From: Castellaniella sp040276065
GTDB lineage: Bacteria > Pseudomonadota > Gammaproteobacteria > Burkholderiales > Burkholderiaceae_B
Assembly: GCF_040276065.1 (NCBI RefSeq)
Contig: NZ_JBELOI010000004.1
Span: 62,001 to 126,000 of the forward strand
DNA: 64,000 nt
Direction of reading: 5' to 3'
Under the pieces are notes generated by a model, which did no database searches, was not told the origin of the DNA, and saw only the letters and a list, made by a program, of their open reading frames with translations. Each line of letters begins with the position of its first letter. Within the stretch, counting starts at the first letter, position 1. A program made the translations under genes and the position numbers. This document shows positions 1-8,659 of the stretch, piece by piece.

Positions 1-1346
1 GCATGATCGGCTGGAACGAAGCCGACCTGATCGGCCGGACGGCGCCGTTCCCCTACTGGCTGCCGGGACGCCATGACCACCATCGCGAGGTCCTCGCACA
101 GTTGCTCTCGGGACGGACCCCCAGCAGCGGGCTCGAGATCGAGGCCCAGCGGCGCGACGGCTCGCGTTTCACCGCCCGCATGTACGTCTCGCCCTTGCGC
201 GACCCCAACGGCGAGCAGATCGGCTGGATGACCTCCATGACCGACATCACGGAGCCCAAGCGCATCCGTGAGGCGCTGACCGCCGCGCACGAGCGTTTCA
301 TGACGGTGCTCGAGGGTCTGGACGATGCGATTTCGGTGGTGGCGGACACCCCTGAGGGGCTCGAGCTGCTGTTTGCCAACCGGACCTACCGCCGTTTGTT
401 TGGGGCGCAGGCGAGCGGCCACGCCGAGCTCCTGGGCGGCCGCCTGGGGCGCTTCACCGACGAGACCATGGAGCTGTACTCGCAGTCGGCCCAGCGCTGG
501 TTCGAGGTCCACCACCGCATGCTGGCCTGGACCGATTCGCGCCGGGTGCGTTTGCAAGTCGCGCGCGACATCACCGAGCGGCGCAAGCACGAGGAAGCCC
601 TGCGCGTGCAACAGGAAAAGGCCCAGCTCACCAGTCGCCTGACCACCATGGGCGAGATGGCCTCCTCGCTGGCCCACGAACTCAACCAGCCCCTGACCGC
701 CATCAGTAACTACAATATGGCGGCGGCGGCCATGCTGAAGTCCGGCAAGGCACGCACCGAGACCCTGCTCGAAGCGCTGGAAAAGGCATCGGCGCAAGCC
801 GAACGCGCGGGCAAGATCATCAGCCGCATTCGCGAATTCGTCAAACGCAGCGAGCCCCGGCGGCAGGCGGTGGCGCTCGCGCGCATTCTCGAAAACGCGG
901 TCAGCTTCGCCGACATCGATGCCCGCAAACGTCAGATCGACATCGAACAGAACCTGCCCGACCCCCTGCCCGAGGTGCTGGCTGATCCGATCCTGATCGA
1001 GCAGGTCCTGCTGAACCTGCTAAAGAACGGTGTGGAAGCCATGGAGCAAAGCGAGTATCGTACCCTGCACCTGACGGTCACCGACCAGGATCCACAGGTC
1101 GAAATCGCGGTGATCGACCGCGGCCACGGCCTGCGCAATCCTGAACGGCTGTTCGAACCGTTCTACAGCACCAAGTCCGAGGGGCTGGGAATGGGGTTGA
1201 ACATCTGCCGCACCATCATAGAATCGCATCACGGCCGCCTGTGGGCCAGCGCCAATCCGGAGGGCGGGACGATCTTCCGCTTCACTCTGCCCAAGGCGCC
1301 GCCAAGGCCGAAAACCGACGAAACCACAGAGGAGCAGTACGCATGA
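1..1346 (+). CDS. PAS-domain sensor histidine kinase, 5' end outside the window
   Basis: C-terminal 447 residues of a FixL/TtrS-like sensor kinase; the window starts inside the gene. The visible part begins in a PAS domain ending in a DITEPKR motif (about residues 1-90), then a second PAS-like segment ending in DITERRK (about 95-195). The HisKA H-box ASSLAHELNQPL follows, with phospho-acceptor His at about residue 225. The catalytic domain shows an N-box (NLLKNGVEAM, about 338), a G1 box DRGHGL and a G2 box GLGMGLNI. No membrane segment is seen in the visible part. The stop overlaps the start of the next gene (ATGA), so the two form a translationally coupled two-component pair. The signal sensed cannot be told. 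Confidence 0.9.
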   Translation, partial: MIGWNEADLIGRTAPFPYWLPGRHDHHREVLAQLLSGRTPSSGLEIEAQRRDGSRFTARMYVSPLRDPNGEQIGWMTSMTDITEPKRIREALTAAHERFMTVLEGLDDAISVVADTPEGLELLFANRTYRRLFGAQASGHAELLGGRLGRFTDETMELYSQSAQRWFEVHHRMLAWTDSRRVRLQVARDITERRKHEEALRVQQEKAQLTSRLTTMGEMASSLAHELNQPLTAISNYNMAAAAMLKSGKARTETLLEALEKASAQAERAGKIISRIREFVKRSEPRRQAVALARILENAVSFADIDARKRQIDIEQNLPDPLPEVLADPILIEQVLLNLLKNGVEAMEQSEYRTLHLTVTDQDPQVEIAVIDRGHGLRNPERLFEPFYSTKSEGLGMGLNICRTIIESHHGRLWASANPEGGTIFRFTLPKAPPRPKTDETTEEQYA

Positions 1347-1966
1347 TCCAAGTCCAAGCGACCAGCACCATTTTCATCGTCGATGACGACGAAGCCGTCC
1401 GGGATTCCCTGCGTTGGCTTCTCGAGGCCAACGGCTACCAGGTCCGCAGTTTCGCCGGGGCCGAGGAATTCCTCGAGGCCTACGATCCGGATCAAGTCGG
1501 AGTCCTGATTGCCGATGTGCGCATGCCGGGGATGAGCGGACTCGAACTGCAAGAGGCCCTGATCGCGCGCAAGGCGCCGCTACCCATCGTATTCATCACC
1601 GGGCACGGGGATGTGCCGATGGCCGTCTCGACCATCAAGAAAGGCGCCGTCGATTTCCTCGAGAAACCCTTCAACGAGGCCGATTTGCGCAATATCGTCG
1701 CCAACATGCTCGCCCAGGCGACCGAACGCGTGCGCGAGGCCCAGGAACACCGCAACCAGCAGGCGGTGCTCAACCGCCTGACCGCGCGCGAACAGCAGGT
1801 GCTCGAGCGCATCGTCGCGGGGCGGCTAAACAAGCAGATCGCCGGCGACCTCAACATCAGCATCAAGACCGTCGAAGCGCATCGCGCCAACATCATGGAA
1901 AAGCTCGAAGTCACGACCGTTGCCGACCTGATGAAAATCGCCCTGGCCAAGGCCGAGGAGGACTAA
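1343..1966 (+). CDS. FixJ-type response regulator (receiver + LuxR HTH)
   Basis: 207-residue two-component transcription regulator. The receiver domain has the acidic pair in FIVDDDEAV, phospho-acceptor Asp58 in IADVRMPG, and Lys in FLEKPF. After a linker rich in Glu/Gln, a LuxR/FixJ helix-turn-helix runs over about residues 140-200 (TAREQQVLERI, NKQIAGDLNISIKTVEAHR). The start at 1343 was chosen because it lies in an ATGA overlap with the kinase stop and begins right before the receiver; longer in-frame starts would lie inside the kinase gene. It is presumably phosphorylated by the upstream kinase. Target genes are unknown; folD follows only 4 bp after its stop, which suggests co-transcription rather than regulation. 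Confidence 0.92.
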   Translation: MIQVQATSTIFIVDDDEAVRDSLRWLLEANGYQVRSFAGAEEFLEAYDPDQVGVLIADVRMPGMSGLELQEALIARKAPLPIVFITGHGDVPMAVSTIKKGAVDFLEKPFNEADLRNIVANMLAQATERVREAQEHRNQQAVLNRLTAREQQVLERIVAGRLNKQIAGDLNISIKTVEAHRANIMEKLEVTTVADLMKIALAKAEED

Positions 1967-1970
1967 GGGC

Positions 1971-2819
1971 ATGAGCGCACGCATCATCGACGGCAAGGCC
2001 CTGTCGGCAAAGGTCCGCGAGCAGGTCGGCGAACGCGCCCGGGCCCTCGCGGCCAAGGGCATCAAGCCAGGGCTCGCCGTGGTGCTGGTCGGAGAAGACC
2101 CCGCCTCCCAGGTCTACGTCCGCAACAAGGCGGCCGCCTGCGAGGCGGCCGGCATGACCTCACGCGTCATCCGCATGGCCGCGGACACGCCCGAGGGCGA
2201 GCTCCTCGACGTCGTCGAGAGCCTGAACGCCGACCCCGCCATCCACGGCATCCTGGTGCAGCTCCCCCTGCCCGGCCACATCGACACCGGCCTGGTCATC
2301 GAGACCATCGATGCGCGCAAGGATGTCGACGGCTTCCACATCAGCAATGCCGGCCTGCTGATGACCGGACGACCGCTGTTTCTCCCCTGCACTCCCTATG
2401 GGGTCATGAAAATGCTCGATTCCGAGGGCGTTGCCCTGCGCGGCGCCGAGGCGGTGATCGTGGGTGCCAGCAATATCGTGGGCAAGCCCATGGCCATGCT
2501 GCTGCTGGCAGCCGGGGCCACGGTCACGCTGTGCAATTCCAAGACCCGGGATCTGGGCGCCCAGACACGCCGCGCCGACGTCCTGGTGGTCGCCACCGGC
2601 AAGCCCGGCATCGTGACGGGCGAGATGATCAAACCCGGCGCCGTCGTCATCGACGTCGGCATCAGTCGCCTCGCAGACGGCTCGCTGGCAGGCGATGTCG
2701 AGTTCGAATCCGCGCGTCGCGTGGCCTCGGCGATCACGCCGGTGCCTGGAGGGGTTGGCCCGATGACCATCGCCATGCTGCTGGTCAACACCCTGGAGGC
2801 GGCCGAGCGCGGCGCCTAG
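1971..2819 (+). CDS. folD: bifunctional methylene-THF dehydrogenase / methenyl-THF cyclohydrolase
   Basis: 282 residues, the usual FolD length. The cytosolic enzyme interconverts 5,10-methylene-, 5,10-methenyl- and 10-formyl-tetrahydrofolate with NADP. Tyr49 and catalytic Lys53 lie in QVYVRNKAAAC; QLPLPGHID is the folate-site motif; PCTPYGVMKML and the Rossmann signature VGASNIVGKPMAM are present; the C-terminal PVPGGVGPMTIAMLL closes the family pattern. It starts 4 bp after the response regulator stop, so it probably shares that transcript. Confidence 0.97.
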   Translation: MSARIIDGKALSAKVREQVGERARALAAKGIKPGLAVVLVGEDPASQVYVRNKAAACEAAGMTSRVIRMAADTPEGELLDVVESLNADPAIHGILVQLPLPGHIDTGLVIETIDARKDVDGFHISNAGLLMTGRPLFLPCTPYGVMKMLDSEGVALRGAEAVIVGASNIVGKPMAMLLLAAGATVTLCNSKTRDLGAQTRRADVLVVATGKPGIVTGEMIKPGAVVIDVGISRLADGSLAGDVEFESARRVASAITPVPGGVGPMTIAMLLVNTLEAAERGA

Positions 2820-2888
2820 CACCCCATCTGGCCGGTGCCGATCCCGGCCGGTCTTGAATTCCGGAACACCGCCCCCATCCTCATCCGC

Positions 2889-4970
2889 ATGAAAACCGCA
2901 GCTCCCGCCGGAAATCCCCTGCTCGCCCCGGCCGATGCAATCATGGACTACGCCGCCGTGCAGCCCGCCCACATCGAGCCCGCCTTGCGCGAGTTGATCG
3001 CCGCGGCCCGCCAGGCGATCGAGGCCGCGGCCGCGAGCCCCGAGCCTGCTACCTGGGAAAACCTGGTCCAGGCCATCGAAGACCCGTCCGAGCGCCTCCA
3101 TCGTGCCTGGTCGGTTGCCGGCCATCTCAACAGCGTGGTCAATACGCCCGAGTTGCGCGAGGCATTCAACGCCGGCCTGCCGCTCATGAGCGAGTTCTCG
3201 ACGTGGGTCGGCCTGCACGCGGGACTGTACCGGCGCTACCGCGAGTTGGCGGCGAGCCCGGCGTACGCCGCCATGAGCCCGACACGCCGCCGGATCGTCG
3301 ATCTGGCCCTGAGGGATTTCCGTCTGAGCGGCGTCGAGCTGCAGGGCGAGGGGCGCGAGACCTATGCCCGCAACGCGGAGCAACAGGCCCGGGGCTCGCA
3401 GAAATTCTCCGAAAACGTCATGGACGCCACCGACCAGTGGTCCCTGCTGGTCGTCGACGAGGCGCGCCTCGCCGGCATTCCCGCGGACGTGCGCGCCGCC
3501 GCCCGGGAGGCTGCGCACGCCGATGGTGCCGAGGGCTGGAAGCTCGTCCTGCACATGCCGTGCTATCTGCCGGTCATGCAGCATGCTCGCGACCGCGAGT
3601 TGCGGCGCGAACTGTACCGTGCCTACGCGACGCGCGCCTCTGACCAGGGCGACGTCCGCTATGACAACTCCGGACAGATCGAGTCACTGCTGGCACTACG
3701 CGCCGAGGAGGCCGGGCTGCTCGGATACCGCGATTTCGCAGGCCTGCGCCTAGAGACCCGGATGGCCGACGACGCGCCGCAGGTCCTCGCATTCCTGCGC
3801 CGCCTTGCCGCCAGCGCGCGGCCCAGCGCGGTGCGCGACCTCGAAGAACTGCGCGCCTTTGCCCGCACCGAGCTCGATCTGCCCGAACTCGAGCCCTGGG
3901 ACCTCGCTTACGCCTCCGAGCGCCTGCGCGAGCAGCGCTATGCCTACTCCGACGATGAGGTGCGCCAGTATTTCACCGAATCCCGCGTCCTCGAAGGCCT
4001 GTTCGGCGTCATCCACACCCTCTTTGGCGTGCGCCTGATCGCCTGCGACGCGCCGGCCTGGCACCGCGACGCCCGCATCTACAGCGTGCGCGACGCCCAG
4101 GACCGCGAATTGGGCCGCCTCGGCATGGATCTCTATGCGCGGCCCGGCAAGCAAGGCGGCGCCTGGGTCGACAGCGAACGCGACCGGCGCCGGCGCGGCG
4201 CCGAGCTGCACACCCCGCTGGCCTGGCTGACCTGCAACTTCGCGCCGCCTCAAGGCGGGCGCGAGGCGCTGCTGAGCCATGACGACGTGATCACGCTGTT
4301 CCACGAAAGCGGGCACGCAATACACACGCTGCTCTCGCGCGTGGACGAGCCCGCGGCGTCCGCCTTCGCCGCTGTGGAATGGGACGCCATCGAGCTGCCC
4401 TCGCAGTTCATGGAAAACTTCTGCTGGGAATGGGGGGTGCTGCGCGCCCTGACCCGCCACGTCGAAACCAGTGAGACCCTGCCGCGCGACCTGTTCGACA
4501 AACTGCTGGCCGCCCGTAACTTCCAGAGCGGCCTGCAGACCCTGCGGCAGGTCGAGTTCGCGTTGTTCGACATGCTCATCCACACCGAGCCCAAGGGTTT
4601 GCCGATCAGCGGCGTGCTCGATACGCTCGACGCCGTGCGCCGCGAGGTCGCCTTGCTGATCCCGCCGGCCTGGCACCGCTTCCCGCACGCCTTCTCACAC
4701 CTGTTCGCCGGCGGCTACGGCGCTGGATACTACAGCTACAAGTGGGCCGAGGTTCTGTCGGCTGACGCCTTCGCAGCCTTCGAAGAGGCCGCCACGCCGG
4801 GCGTCGACGGACAGCGTGATATCTTCGATCCCGATACGTGCCGGCGCTATCTGGACGAAATCATCGCCGTGGGCGGGTCGCGGCCCGCCGCGCAGTCCTT
4901 CGAGGCCTTCCGCGGCCGCCCTCCCAGCATTGACGCGCTGCTGCGCCATAACGGACTGGTGGCGGCATGA
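2889..4970 (+). CDS. prlC: M3 family oligopeptidase A (PrlC-like zinc metallopeptidase)
   Basis: 693-residue cytosolic M3 oligopeptidase that cleaves short peptides, including degraded signal peptides. The zinc site HESGH begins at residue 472 (LFHESGHAIH), followed by the third-ligand helix and ELPSQFMENFCW. The typical N-terminal helix NPLL and a C-terminal GYGAGYYSYKWAEVLSADAF are present. An upstream in-frame GTG at 2835 would add 18 residues of poor similarity; the ATG at 2889 starts just before the conserved NPLLAP, as in family members. The stop overlaps the start of the Sco gene (ATGA). Confidence 0.95.
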   Translation: MKTAAPAGNPLLAPADAIMDYAAVQPAHIEPALRELIAAARQAIEAAAASPEPATWENLVQAIEDPSERLHRAWSVAGHLNSVVNTPELREAFNAGLPLMSEFSTWVGLHAGLYRRYRELAASPAYAAMSPTRRRIVDLALRDFRLSGVELQGEGRETYARNAEQQARGSQKFSENVMDATDQWSLLVVDEARLAGIPADVRAAAREAAHADGAEGWKLVLHMPCYLPVMQHARDRELRRELYRAYATRASDQGDVRYDNSGQIESLLALRAEEAGLLGYRDFAGLRLETRMADDAPQVLAFLRRLAASARPSAVRDLEELRAFARTELDLPELEPWDLAYASERLREQRYAYSDDEVRQYFTESRVLEGLFGVIHTLFGVRLIACDAPAWHRDARIYSVRDAQDRELGRLGMDLYARPGKQGGAWVDSERDRRRRGAELHTPLAWLTCNFAPPQGGREALLSHDDVITLFHESGHAIHTLLSRVDEPAASAFAAVEWDAIELPSQFMENFCWEWGVLRALTRHVETSETLPRDLFDKLLAARNFQSGLQTLRQVEFALFDMLIHTEPKGLPISGVLDTLDAVRREVALLIPPAWHRFPHAFSHLFAGGYGAGYYSYKWAEVLSADAFAAFEEAATPGVDGQRDIFDPDTCRRYLDEIIAVGGSRPAAQSFEAFRGRPPSIDALLRHNGLVAA

Positions 4971-5560
4971 GGCCCGCCATTCGCCGCCTCATGGCTCGCT
5001 GCGCGGTCGCCCTTTTCCTGGCGGTCGCCGGGCTGGCCACGGCCACGGCCGCGGTCCATCCAGTGCGCGGTTTTCTGCCCGATTTGAAGTTCACGCTGCA
5101 AGGCGCCGGCGGCGCCACCGTCACGCAGGCGGATTTCTCGGGCAAGGTCGTGCTGATGTTCTTCGGCTATGCCAGTTGCCCCGATATCTGCCCCACCACC
5201 ATGGCGCAGTTGGCCCTGGTGACCGAGGCCCTGGGGCCGCAGGCCGACCAGGTCAGGATTCTCTTTGTCAGCGTCGATCCGCACCGGGACACGCCCGACA
5301 TCCTCCAGGCTTACGTCGACCAGTTCGATCCGCACGCGATCGGCCTGACAGGCGGTGAATCCGCCATCGCCGACTTGGCGCGGCGCTATCGCGTGGCCTA
5401 CCAGATCGAAAAGCCGGCTCCGTCCTCGCCTGGCCAGTATGAGGTCTCGCACAGTCGCGGGATTTATTGTTTCGATCAAGAGGGCCGCGCGCGCTGGCTG
5501 GCCTCGGACAGCGAATCCCAGGAAGACCTGCTGGCCGCCCTGCGCCCCCTGCTGCGCTAG
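4967..5560 (+). CDS. SCO1/SenC family copper chaperone
   Basis: 197 residues. A signal sequence/membrane anchor spans about residues 8-30, followed by a periplasmic thioredoxin fold. Copper ligands are Cys71 and Cys75 in ASCPDICPTT and His162 in SHSRG, exactly the Sco set. Sco proteins deliver Cu to the CuA site of cytochrome c oxidase. It is translationally coupled to the peptidase by ATGA overlap, and lies next to copZ/copA/cueR, which places it in a copper-handling neighbourhood. Length is normal and the metal site intact. Confidence 0.93.
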   Translation: MRPAIRRLMARCAVALFLAVAGLATATAAVHPVRGFLPDLKFTLQGAGGATVTQADFSGKVVLMFFGYASCPDICPTTMAQLALVTEALGPQADQVRILFVSVDPHRDTPDILQAYVDQFDPHAIGLTGGESAIADLARRYRVAYQIEKPAPSSPGQYEVSHSRGIYCFDQEGRARWLASDSESQEDLLAALRPLLR

Positions 5561-5586
5561 AGTCGCCGCCGCACGCGCGGCGACTC
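5560..5586. terminator. Hairpin between convergent sco and copZ genes
   Basis: Perfect 10-bp inverted repeat GAGTCGCCGC ... GCGGCGACTC with a 7-nt loop. The left arm begins on the last base of the Sco stop codon and the right arm contains most of the copZ stop (on the minus strand). No T-tract follows on either side, so classical intrinsic termination is not certain; it could act as a bidirectional terminator or 3'-end stabiliser. Confidence 0.55.
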
Positions 5587-5785
5587 AGGCCGCCCGCACC
5601 TCGTAGCCGGCCTCGCGGATGACGGCCTCGACCGCCGCGGCGTCGCCCGCGGCCTCGACAGTCACTCGATGGGTGCCCAGGTCGGCCCGGACCTCGGCAC
5701 CCGGGGAATGCGCCTGCACCGCGCGGGTGATCGTCTGGACGCAGTGGTTGCATGTCATATCGGATACGATGAATTCGGCTTTCAT
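5585..5785 (-). CDS. copZ: Heavy-metal-associated domain copper chaperone
   Basis: 66-residue single HMA domain with the Cu(I) motif MTCNHC near residue 10 and the ferredoxin-like fold pattern (VEAAGD, IREAGYEV). It is a cytosolic Cu(I) shuttle handing copper to the CopA ATPase or to CueR. It is divergent from copA, with which it shares a 170-bp regulatory gap. A MerR-type promoter (19-bp spacer with central dyad) precedes it. Length is typical of CopZ. Confidence 0.93.
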   Translation of the reverse strand: MKAEFIVSDMTCNHCVQTITRAVQAHSPGAEVRADLGTHRVTVEAAGDAAAVEAVIREAGYEVRAA

Positions 5786-5838
5786 GGAATGCGGGCTCCG
5801 GGTTCCCGGGAACCGGCGCGGCTCCCGATGCTGCCGGC

Positions 5839-5869
5839 ATCATACTCCTTGACACCATGTCAAGGTCCA
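5839..5869 (-). promoter_or_regulatory. Candidate CueR-type promoter of copZ
   Basis: On the minus strand: -35 TGGACC (5869-5864), a 19-bp spacer, and -10 TATGAT (5844-5839). The long spacer is the hallmark of MerR-family activated promoters. The spacer holds a dyad CCTTGACA-tgg-TGTCAAGG (5865-5847), so the half-sites ACCTT and AAGGa are 11 nt apart, the same spacing as in the E. coli copA CueR operator. CueR is encoded 2.4 kb away at 8237. Confidence 0.65.
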
Positions 5870-5893
5870 GAGCCCGCGACGTCGATCAAGGGG

Positions 5894-5918
5894 GCTTGAC
5901 CTTACCATAAGGTCAAGC
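5894..5918 (+). promoter_or_regulatory. 25-bp perfect dyad upstream of copA
   Basis: Perfect inverted repeat with 11-bp arms, GCTTGACCTTA and TAAGGTCAAGC, around CCA. It contains ACCTT and AAGGT half-sites, but only 5 nt apart instead of the 11 nt of the copZ site. A TTGACC (5896-5901) with a 19-bp spacer to GATCAT (5921-5926), or alternatively TACAAT at 5926-5931, could be the copA promoter. CueR is the obvious candidate ligand, but the dyad centre is about 5 bp off the spacer centre. Confidence 0.55.
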
Positions 5919-5955
5919 CTGATCATACAATCGACTCGTCACCCGGAGCTCCCTG

Positions 5956-8235
5956 ATGAAGGCACCCCTCGCACTCGCTGAAATTGATCTGGCCATTGAA
6001 GGCATGACCTGCGCATCCTGTGTGCGCCGCGTGGAAACAGCGCTGGCAGCGGTGCCCGGCGTCGGCTCGGCCCAAGTGAATCTCGCCACGCACCGGGCGC
6101 GCGTCCAGCTCGAGGACCCTTCCACCGCGCAGGACGCCCTGATCCAGGCCGTGCGCAAGCGCGGCTACGAGGCGAGGGCCGTGGCCTCGACCACGACACC
6201 GGAGCCGGAGGCTGCCGAGGCGGAAATTGCCGAGGCACGCCGCGCGTTCGTGCTCGCCCTGCTGCTGACCTTGCCCGTATTCGTGCTTGAGATGGGCAGC
6301 CATCTGGTGCCCTCCCTGCATCACTGGATCGCCAGCGCGATCGATGTCCAGGCGCTGGCCTGGTTCGAATTGACGCTCACGACGGCGGTGCTGGCCTGGC
6401 CGGGGCGCCAGTTCTTCGTACGGGGCTTGCGGGCCTTGTGGCACCTAGGTCCCGAAATGAACACGCTGGTCGCGCTTGGCGCGGGCAGCGCCTGGCTATA
6501 TTCAGTCGTCGTCACCGTCGCGCCCCATTGGCTGCCCGAAGGCGCGCGCAATCTGTATTTCGAGGCGGCGGCGGTGATCGCCACGTTGATCCTGCTGGGA
6601 CGCTGGCTCGAGGCGCGCGCCAAGGGCCGCGCCGGATCGGCGATCAGGCGGCTGCTGGACTTGAGTCCGCGCACCGCCCAGGTCCTGCGCGATGGCCAGT
6701 GGGTCGAGCGTCCTCTCGACGCCCTTGTCGCGGGCGATACCATCCGGGTGCGCCCGGGGGAAAAGATCCCGGTCGACGGGGTCGTCACAGAAGGCGAGTC
6801 CTGGATCGATGAATCCATGATCACCGGCGAGCCGATTCCCGCCACTCGAGGCGTCGGGGACCCCGTCGTGGGGGGCACGCTGAACACTCGCGGCAGCCTC
6901 GTCCTGCAAGCCACCCAGGTGGGCCAGGACACCGTCCTGGCCCACATCATCCGCATGGTCCGGGAGGCTCAGGGCGACAAACTGCCGATCCAGAGCCTTG
7001 TGGACCGGGTCACCGGATGGTTCGTGCCCGCGGTGATGGCCCTGGCCGCCCTTACCTTTGTGGTCTGGTACGTCCTGGGCCCGGATCCGCGCCTCGCCCA
7101 CGCGCTGGTCGGCGCGGTCGCCGTCCTGATTATCGCCTGCCCCTGCGCCATGGGGCTGGCCACCCCCATCTCGATCATGGTGGCCACCGGGCGGGCCGCC
7201 GACCTGGGCATCATTTTCCGCCAGGGCGAGGCCCTGCAGCGTCTGCGCAACACCCGCGTGATTGCATTCGACAAAACCGGCACCCTCACCCAGGGCAAGC
7301 CGACGCTGACCGACCTGCAGGTGGACGACGCGCTGGATCGCACGCGCATCCTGGCTGATCTGGCGGCGGTGCAGGCCGGTTCCGAGCACCCCATCGCGCA
7401 CGCCGTCGTCCAGGCCGCGCACGCGCAAGGCCTGGACCTCCCCCCGGCTCAAGCCTTCGAAGCGATCACTGGTGCCGGCGTGCGCGCCCGCGTCTCGGGC
7501 CACGACTACGCGCTGGGCGCCGCGCGCCTCATGGCCGAGCTGGGCATCGCCATCGATCCCGCCCACACCGCTCGTGCCGAGGCGCTGGCGCAGGCGGGCA
7601 AGACCCCGATCCACATCGCGCGCGACGGGACCACCATCGGCGTATTCGCGGTGGCCGACGAGATCAAGCCCTCGGCCCAGGCGGCCCTGCGCGCACTGCG
7701 GGCCATGGGCCTGAAGACCGCGATGATCACCGGGGACAACGCGCTCACCGCCCGGGCGGTGGCCGACAAACTGGGCATCGATGAGGTCCATGCCCAGACA
7801 CTGCCCGGCCACAAAGTCGAGCGGCTCGAGGCGTTGCGCAAGGCGCACGGCGACGTGGCCTTTGTCGGCGACGGCATCAACGACGCCCCCGCCCTGGCGG
7901 CAGCCGACGTCGGCCTGGCCATCGGCCAAGGCACGGACGTCGCCATCGAATCGGCGGCCGTGGTCCTGATGAACGACGACCTGGGCACCGTCGCCCGCGC
8001 CGCAGCCCTGTCCCGCGCGGCCATGCGCAATATCGGCCAGAACCTGTTCTGGGCCTTTGCCTACAACATTGCCCTCATTCCGGTGGCCGCCGGGGTGCTG
8101 TACCCTTCCCTGGGCCTGCAGCTCTCGCCCATCCTCGGGGCGGCCGCCATGGCACTGTCCAGCGTGTTCGTGGTGGTCAACGCTCTGCGCCTGAAATGGG
8201 TGCGTCTGCCCACCACGTCCCCAAGGAGCCGATGA
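5956..8235 (+). CDS. copA: Cu(I)-translocating P1B-type ATPase
   Basis: 759-residue inner-membrane copper exporter. One N-terminal HMA domain with GMTCASC (residues 16-22), membrane helices from about residue 90, and the CPC ion site (395-397) in IIACPCAMGLATP. Phosphorylation Asp439 lies in DKTGTLTQG; the HP motif GSEHPIAHA and the hinge GDGINDAPAL follow, then two C-terminal helices with the N...M/S copper residues. TGE is in ITGEPIP. It is followed 1 nt later by cueR in the same direction, so exporter and sensor are co-transcribed. It is complete, with no missing key residue. Confidence 0.97.
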   Translation: MKAPLALAEIDLAIEGMTCASCVRRVETALAAVPGVGSAQVNLATHRARVQLEDPSTAQDALIQAVRKRGYEARAVASTTTPEPEAAEAEIAEARRAFVLALLLTLPVFVLEMGSHLVPSLHHWIASAIDVQALAWFELTLTTAVLAWPGRQFFVRGLRALWHLGPEMNTLVALGAGSAWLYSVVVTVAPHWLPEGARNLYFEAAAVIATLILLGRWLEARAKGRAGSAIRRLLDLSPRTAQVLRDGQWVERPLDALVAGDTIRVRPGEKIPVDGVVTEGESWIDESMITGEPIPATRGVGDPVVGGTLNTRGSLVLQATQVGQDTVLAHIIRMVREAQGDKLPIQSLVDRVTGWFVPAVMALAALTFVVWYVLGPDPRLAHALVGAVAVLIIACPCAMGLATPISIMVATGRAADLGIIFRQGEALQRLRNTRVIAFDKTGTLTQGKPTLTDLQVDDALDRTRILADLAAVQAGSEHPIAHAVVQAAHAQGLDLPPAQAFEAITGAGVRARVSGHDYALGAARLMAELGIAIDPAHTARAEALAQAGKTPIHIARDGTTIGVFAVADEIKPSAQAALRALRAMGLKTAMITGDNALTARAVADKLGIDEVHAQTLPGHKVERLEALRKAHGDVAFVGDGINDAPALAAADVGLAIGQGTDVAIESAAVVLMNDDLGTVARAAALSRAAMRNIGQNLFWAFAYNIALIPVAAGVLYPSLGLQLSPILGAAAMALSSVFVVVNALRLKWVRLPTTSPRSR

Positions 8236-8236
8236 C

Positions 8237-8659
8237 ATGCACACCATCGGACAAGCCGCCCGACACACGCGGCTCACGCCCAAAATGATCCGCTATTACG
8301 AGAGCCTGGGCTTGTTCGCCCCGAACGGGCGCAGCTCCGCCGGCTATCGCCAGTACGACGAGCAGGATCTGCACGTCCTGCGCTTTATCCGCGGCGCGCG
8401 CGACCTCGGTTTCTCGCTGGAACAGATCGCCGAGCTGACCGCCCTGTGGCGCGACAAGGACCGCTCGAGCGCCGAGGTCAAGCGCCTGGCGCTGGACCAC
8501 GTCGCCGCCTTGGAGCGCAAGGCGGCGACGCTGCAACGCATGGCCGAGACGCTCAAGACCTTTGCCCGGCATTGCCATGGCGACTCACGCCCCGAATGCC
8601 CCATTCTGGAGGGGCTGGAAAATCAGGCGGCGTGCCACTCCGACACGAAGTCCCGGTAA
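8237..8659 (+). CDS. cueR: MerR-family Cu(I)-responsive transcription activator
   Basis: 140 residues. N-terminal winged HTH (TIGQAARHTRLTPKMIRYYESLGL, with GYRQYDEQD) and a dimerisation coiled coil (about 80-110). The C-terminal metal loop has Cys113 and Cys121 in HCHGDSRPECPIL, matching the Cu(I)/Ag(I)-binding cysteines of E. coli CueR. It probably activates copZ and copA through the dyads at 5847-5918 and is encoded in the copA transcript, giving autoregulation. Its 3' end overlaps the convergent nitroreductase gene by 37 bp. Confidence 0.93.
   Translation: MHTIGQAARHTRLTPKMIRYYESLGLFAPNGRSSAGYRQYDEQDLHVLRFIRGARDLGFSLEQIAELTALWRDKDRSSAEVKRLALDHVAALERKAATLQRMAETLKTFARHCHGDSRPECPILEGLENQAACHSDTKSR

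Noticed and set aside
2160..3584. Open frame of 474 codons on the minus strand across folD and the oligopeptidase
   Set aside because: It crosses two well-supported plus-strand genes, is Gly/His/Gln/Arg-rich and shows no family motif; a typical antisense artefact of high GC.
6502..8283. 593-codon minus-strand frame over copA
   Set aside because: Fully antisense to a complete CopA with all motifs; the composition is that of a shadow frame.
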